NCBI GenBank assembly: GCA_019459455.1
Contig: JAIBEX010000020.1
Coordinates: 124,001-188,000, forward strand
Length of the DNA stretch: 64,000 nt
Direction of reading: 5' to 3'
Source: Weeksellaceae bacterium
Lineage (GTDB): Bacteria > Bacteroidota > Bacteroidia > Flavobacteriales > Weeksellaceae
The position numbers and the translations under genes were made by a program. Positions 60,293-64,000 of this stretch are shown here, piece after piece (positions within the stretch are counted from its first letter, which is position 1; every line of letters starts with the position of its first letter). Under the pieces are notes generated by a model that was not told the DNA's origin, did not search any database, and saw only the letters and a list, made by a program, of their open reading frames with translations.

Positions 60293-61882
60293 ATGGCACA
60301 AGGAAAACAGACTCCACGTCAGAAAATGATTAACTTGATGTATTTGGTGTTCATCGCAATGATGGCATTAAATATTGATGCGGAAATCATCAGATCTTAT
60401 TATGAATCAACACAGTCTTTAAAAGATACCCGGCAGTTAACGGAAACTAAAAACACAGAGATTTTTGAAGTAACTCTTCAGGCAAAAGCTTCTACCGTTC
60501 CGGATACCTATGCGCAGCCTTGGCAACAGTATCAGGTGTTGAAGCAGAAAATTGATGATCTCGTGGCTCATGTAGACGGAGTCAAGGAAAAAGTAAAAGT
60601 CGATTCCGAATTTTTTGAAATTGATCCCGATACAAAGAAACCCATTGACTTAACTGAGAACTTCAGCGCTCTGAATAACAACCAGGCAACCACACAGTTC
60701 TTTTTTAATGAAGGAGATGAAAACAGTCCTTCTAAAAATGCAGAGGCTCTGAAAAATAAGATGACGGATGTAAGAAATTATATCACGCAGACGTTCGGGA
60801 ATAATGAAAATCTTAAGTCTTTAGTTGATAGGGCGAACAACTCTCTACGAACTGAAAATAAGAAAGAGAATGCGCTGGACAGTAAAACATGGCTGCAGTC
60901 CAAATTTTACCATCAGCCACTTATTGCTACACTTTCCAATCTGGAAATCATCCAGAATGATGCAAGGAACGTTCAGTCGGATGCACTTGCGCTGATGCTG
61001 CAGGAAAAAGTGGATGCGAGTATCAAGTTTAACCAGTACGATGCGATTGTAAAAGCACCTACCGATGTGGTTCAGGGTACAAAAGCAGAAGCAACCGTAT
61101 ACCTGGCTTCTTATTCCAACAGTAACAAGATCCAGATTTCCGGTGTGAACAGAACCGAAAACGGAAAAGGATTTGTGGGATTGAATACTGGTGGACTCGG
61201 AGAAAGAAAAATTGGCGGAACCATTACCGTTACTATGGCAAACGGTGAACCGGTAAGCATTCCATACACCCATACCTATAATGTAATTGCAGGTCAGAAA
61301 GAAGTTCAGTACGAAACAGGTGCTACGATTTCTGCAGATAAGATGAACGTACTTTACCGTGGTCTGGAGAACCCAATTTCAGGATCCATACTTGGAGTGG
61401 ACAATTCAAGGCTTTCACTTTCTGCACCTGGTGCGAATGTGAGAAGTGCAGGAGCAGGAAAATGGATTGTTACACCAACAACAGGTACTACAATCAAGTT
61501 AACAGTTTCCGGCAGCGGACCAAGAGGAACCACATCCAAGACATTTGACTTCAGGGTTAAAGGGGTTCCGAATGCACAAGGTCAGATCAGAGACAAGAAT
61601 GTAGTTTCAATGCCTGCAAGTTCAATATCAAAACAGCTGGTAACGGCTACCATCCCTGACTTCGATTTCCCTGTAACCTTTACCGTAACAGGATTCAAAT
61701 TCAAGATTGCCGGACGTGCAGCAACGTATATCACAGGAAGCAGTTTAGGTTCTGTTGAAGGAATGGTTAGGAACCTGCGTTCAGGCGATGCAGCCTGGAT
61801 CTTCGACATCGAAGCGACTGCAAGTGGTCTTGGAAACCAGAGATTAAAGAATATCACACCAGTGGTGATCAACGTTCAGTAA
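60293..61882 (+). CDS. gldM: T9SS motor protein GldM
   Basis: The 529-residue protein has one N-terminal membrane helix (about 12-30, MINLMYLVFIAMMALNID). A periplasmic helical domain of about 190 residues follows, and then immunoglobulin-like beta domains: KIQISGVNRTENGKGF, TVTMANGEPVSIPY and GTTSKTFDFRVKGVPN. The shaft should reach from the GldL motor to the GldK/GldN ring. The length is normal for the family, and ISG-type loops near residue 285 and 410 mark domain borders. Confidence 0.96.
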   Translation: MAQGKQTPRQKMINLMYLVFIAMMALNIDAEIIRSYYESTQSLKDTRQLTETKNTEIFEVTLQAKASTVPDTYAQPWQQYQVLKQKIDDLVAHVDGVKEKVKVDSEFFEIDPDTKKPIDLTENFSALNNNQATTQFFFNEGDENSPSKNAEALKNKMTDVRNYITQTFGNNENLKSLVDRANNSLRTENKKENALDSKTWLQSKFYHQPLIATLSNLEIIQNDARNVQSDALALMLQEKVDASIKFNQYDAIVKAPTDVVQGTKAEATVYLASYSNSNKIQISGVNRTENGKGFVGLNTGGLGERKIGGTITVTMANGEPVSIPYTHTYNVIAGQKEVQYETGATISADKMNVLYRGLENPISGSILGVDNSRLSLSAPGANVRSAGAGKWIVTPTTGTTIKLTVSGSGPRGTTSKTFDFRVKGVPNAQGQIRDKNVVSMPASSISKQLVTATIPDFDFPVTFTVTGFKFKIAGRAATYITGSSLGSVEGMVRNLRSGDAAWIFDIEATASGLGNQRLKNITPVVINVQ

Positions 61883-61911
61883 ATTTATAAATTGTAATAA
61901 ACTTCATTAAC

Positions 61912-62847
61912 ATGAAAAAATATATTAGCAGTTTTTTAGTAGTAGTTTCCGGGTTTGCATTCTCCCAGACTATTCTTAATGCTAAATCTCCCGAAGAATT
62001 CAGAAAACTGAGGGATGATAAGATGCGTATCGTGGGAGACAGCATTGTTTCAAACGAGATTACGCCCCTTTCTTACGGATATATTGACGAGAAAGACATC
62101 CTGAAAAGTGTATACGTGTGGGAAATTATCGATTTGAATGATAAAATTAACCAGCCGTTCTATTATAACACCGAAACCGGTTTCAACACGCAAACCAAAT
62201 CCATGTACCAGGTTTTGCTTGATGCAGCATTGTCGGGTAAAATAACGGAAGTTTATGAGGAGGAGGATTTCCTTACTAAACTTTCCCCCGAAGGTATTTT
62301 GAAGAGACTGGAATCGACAAGGGTGGATGACGCTTTGATCGATATCTACAACTCAGGACGTACACCTACACAGGAAGAGATTGAAAGATACACTGACCGT
62401 ATCCGTACCACTTCAGACAAAATTGAGTTGGTTAAGATTATGGGAATGTGGTTCATTGACAAAAGAGACGGACAGATGAAGTACCGACCTTTGGGTATTG
62501 CTGCATTAGGTCCGGACCCTTCAGTGGCTGGCCAGGTAGGTCCTGACGGACAGCCGATTGGCGGAGACGATGCATATATTGACCTGTTCTGGATCTATTA
62601 TCCTGATGCGAGAAACGTATTGGCCAATAACAAGGTGTATAACAAGAAAAACTCCGCTTCGGACTTAAGTTTTGATGATTTGCTGAATGCAAGAAGATTC
62701 TCCGCTGTAATATATAAATCTTCAAACGGTTTGGGTGAAGGTACCATTAAGGATTATATTCCGAGAAATGCTGAAGAGCAGATTGAAGAAAGTAACCGGA
62801 TTAAAAGTCAGATCCTTGCAATGGAAAATGAAATGTGGAATTATTAA
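61912..62847 (+). CDS. gldN: T9SS ring protein GldN
   Basis: The 311-residue protein has a signal peptide (MKKYISSFLVVVSGFAFSQ) and the GldN pattern: PLSYGYIDEKDILKSVYVWE, YNTETGFNTQTKSMYQVL, KIMGMWFIDKRDGQMKYRPLG and DLFWIYYPDARNVLA. It binds GldK in the periplasmic ring. A terminator follows the stop, so gldKLMN is a closed unit. Confidence 0.96.
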   Translation: MKKYISSFLVVVSGFAFSQTILNAKSPEEFRKLRDDKMRIVGDSIVSNEITPLSYGYIDEKDILKSVYVWEIIDLNDKINQPFYYNTETGFNTQTKSMYQVLLDAALSGKITEVYEEEDFLTKLSPEGILKRLESTRVDDALIDIYNSGRTPTQEEIERYTDRIRTTSDKIELVKIMGMWFIDKRDGQMKYRPLGIAALGPDPSVAGQVGPDGQPIGGDDAYIDLFWIYYPDARNVLANNKVYNKKNSASDLSFDDLLNARRFSAVIYKSSNGLGEGTIKDYIPRNAEEQIEESNRIKSQILAMENEMWNY

Positions 62848-62866
62848 TATCACTTTTGAATAATAG

Positions 62867-62898
62867 AAAACCTGAGTATCTTTACTCAGGTTTTTTTT
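62867..62898 (+). terminator. Terminator of the gldKLMN unit
   Basis: AACCTGAGTA pairs with TACTCAGGTT around a short loop and is followed by at least seven T. The FAD oxidoreductase gene starts only about ten bases later. Confidence 0.85.
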
Positions 62899-62908
62899 GT
62901 CAATTATT

Positions 62909-63946
62909 ATGAGAGAAGTTGATTATATTATTGTTGGCGACGGTTATGCGGCGCTTTTTTTTGCCCATCAGCTAATCAAGGCCGGCAAGGAATTCGTTCT
63001 TTATAGTGAAGGTAAAAAAGGAGCCTCGCAGGTTTCCGCAGGAATCGTTAATCCTGTGGTCCTTAAAAAATTTACTACATTTTGGCTTGCGCAGGAACAG
63101 ATAGACGCACTGAAAGATACCCTGACTGAAATCGCCACATACACGGGGAAAAATTATCTTGTTGAAGAATCAATTCACCGCATCTTTCACGATGAAAAGG
63201 AGAGGGAACTTTGGCTTAAGAAGGCTCAAACTGAAGATCTTTCACCATTCTTAAACATAGATTTCAAATCCCTTGACAAGGTACATAATCCTTTTGGTGC
63301 CGGTAAGGTAAACCAGTCCGCCAGGCTTGACGTTGACCGGTTTTTTGCTGATATGCTGTCGTATCTTAAAGAGCAGGGTCATCTTATAGAAAAACGGTTT
63401 GATTACAGTAAACTGGATGCTGCAAAATCAACCTACGCAGCGCTGGTGTACCGGAGCATTGTTTTCTGTGAAGGGATGGGTGTTGTAAACAATCCATATT
63501 TCGCGCAGATTCCGGTGGTTCCTAATAAGGGTCATCATTTAAAGGTCATACTCTCAACTCCCCTTAATAACTCTTACACCCTCAAGAAGAAGCACTTCCT
63601 TTTTCCCATGAACAGTGAGTCGTATTATTACGGAGGAACCTATGACCGGCATCAGTTAGAGGATGGTACGGATGATTCAGCCACGGAAGAGCTCGTAAAG
63701 GGCCTGGAAGAACTTTATCCGCATGCCTTTGAAGTGGAGGAGGTGAACTTCGGATTCCGACCCACCGTAAAAGACCGCCGCCCCATTTTAGGGAGCAATA
63801 TTCTGTACCCTAATTTGTACGTATTTAATGGATTGGGCGCCAGAGGAATTTTGAACGGTAACTATTTTGCGAAGACCCTTGTAAATCACATTGAAGCTGG
63901 TGTTCCGTTACCCGACGAAGTCAATTTAAAAAGGTTTCAGCCTTAA
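62909..63946 (+). CDS. FAD-dependent oxidoreductase, glycine-oxidase/DadA-like
   Basis: From ATG 62909 the protein has 345 residues. It has an N-terminal FAD-binding strand with a modified dinucleotide motif, YIIVGDGYAALFFA (G-D-G in place of G-x-G), then KKGASQVSAGIVNPV, and a late GFRPTVKDRRPILG and NGLGARGILNG. These are the marks of the DAO (D-amino acid/glycine oxidase-like) superfamily. The substrate is unknown. A TTG at 62897 would lie inside the terminator and is rejected. The gene follows gldN in many flavobacteria as I recall, without a known gliding role. Confidence 0.88.
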   Translation: MREVDYIIVGDGYAALFFAHQLIKAGKEFVLYSEGKKGASQVSAGIVNPVVLKKFTTFWLAQEQIDALKDTLTEIATYTGKNYLVEESIHRIFHDEKERELWLKKAQTEDLSPFLNIDFKSLDKVHNPFGAGKVNQSARLDVDRFFADMLSYLKEQGHLIEKRFDYSKLDAAKSTYAALVYRSIVFCEGMGVVNNPYFAQIPVVPNKGHHLKVILSTPLNNSYTLKKKHFLFPMNSESYYYGGTYDRHQLEDGTDDSATEELVKGLEELYPHAFEVEEVNFGFRPTVKDRRPILGSNILYPNLYVFNGLGARGILNGNYFAKTLVNHIEAGVPLPDEVNLKRFQP

Positions 63947-63951
63947 TTAAT

Positions 63952-63982
63952 TTTGTTATTACGGAAATTTAAAGTATTTTTG
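63952..63982 (+). promoter_or_regulatory. Bacteroidota-type promoter at the right edge
   Basis: TTTG at 63952-63955 and TATTTTTG at 63975-63982 are separated by 19 bases. The gene it would drive lies beyond the window. Confidence 0.7.
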
Positions 63983-64000
63983 CCCACCATTCAGAGAGGT

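Noticed and set aside
1..64000. CRISPR arrays, rRNA genes, complete insertion sequences, prophage
   Set aside because: No regularly spaced direct repeats, rRNA-like stretches, transposase genes with terminal repeats, or phage structural genes were found.

Overview
The window looks like chromosomal DNA of a Bacteroidota bacterium in the class Flavobacteriia. The gene content and protein flavour suggest the Chryseobacterium/Weeksellaceae branch, but that narrower placement is inference. The main reasons are a complete gldKLMN block and a porZ gene of the type IX secretion system (T9SS), a secreted protein with a T9SS type A sorting tail, promoters of the Bacteroidota form (TTTG, about 19 bases, then TAnnTTTG), and families typical of the phylum (DUF4270, DUF3667, tandem POT transporters with a dipeptidyl peptidase). 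No rRNA, prophage, complete insertion sequence or CRISPR array was seen.

Layout. 1-1885: end of a LolC/E-type permease, rbfA, methylmalonyl-CoA epimerase and a CAT-anticodon tRNA. 2205-5863: an accessory stretch with an ATP-grasp protein, a YqcI/YcgG protein overlapping a DUF1989 protein, a VOC protein in cassette-like surroundings and an orphan membrane protein. 6067-11324: a YetF-type membrane protein, tex, and an RsbQ-like hydrolase overlapping a PAS histidine kinase. 11382-13095: an AT-rich, decayed island bounded by inverted copies of a hairpin repeat. It holds broken genes and a possible toxin tail with a small membrane protein.

13294-28463: mostly housekeeping and envelope genes: trmH-like, a T9SS cargo protein, an M23 peptidase, gpsA, mqo, recO, porZ, a split 5'-nucleotidase, dapA and several small secreted proteins. 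28623-31858: an AraC-type regulator, a single-domain response regulator and a CHASE3/PAS histidine kinase in tandem. 32130-32564: two tiny membrane proteins. 32618-42422: recG, a thioredoxin, three POT peptide transporters and dipeptidyl peptidase IV, which together suggest growth on peptides.

43129-54605: a phosphorylase-like protein whose usual PLP lysine position is Thr, a nuclease-like hypothetical gene, a cysteine-dioxygenase-like gene behind Crp/Fnr-like palindromes, mtaB, a glutamate-synthase-like FMN protein, aroK, a Lys-Leu-Lys tRNA cluster, panC and a short glycogen-synthase-like protein. 54618-63946: DUF4270 lipoprotein, glmS, the gldKLMN T9SS core and an FAD oxidoreductase.

The least explained items are the ATP-grasp/YqcI/DUF1989 group (possible guanidino-group chemistry), the RsbQ/PAS-kinase pair, the decayed island, and the phosphorylase lacking its cofactor lysine. 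All function calls come from reading the sequence and from recalled family knowledge; no database search was run.
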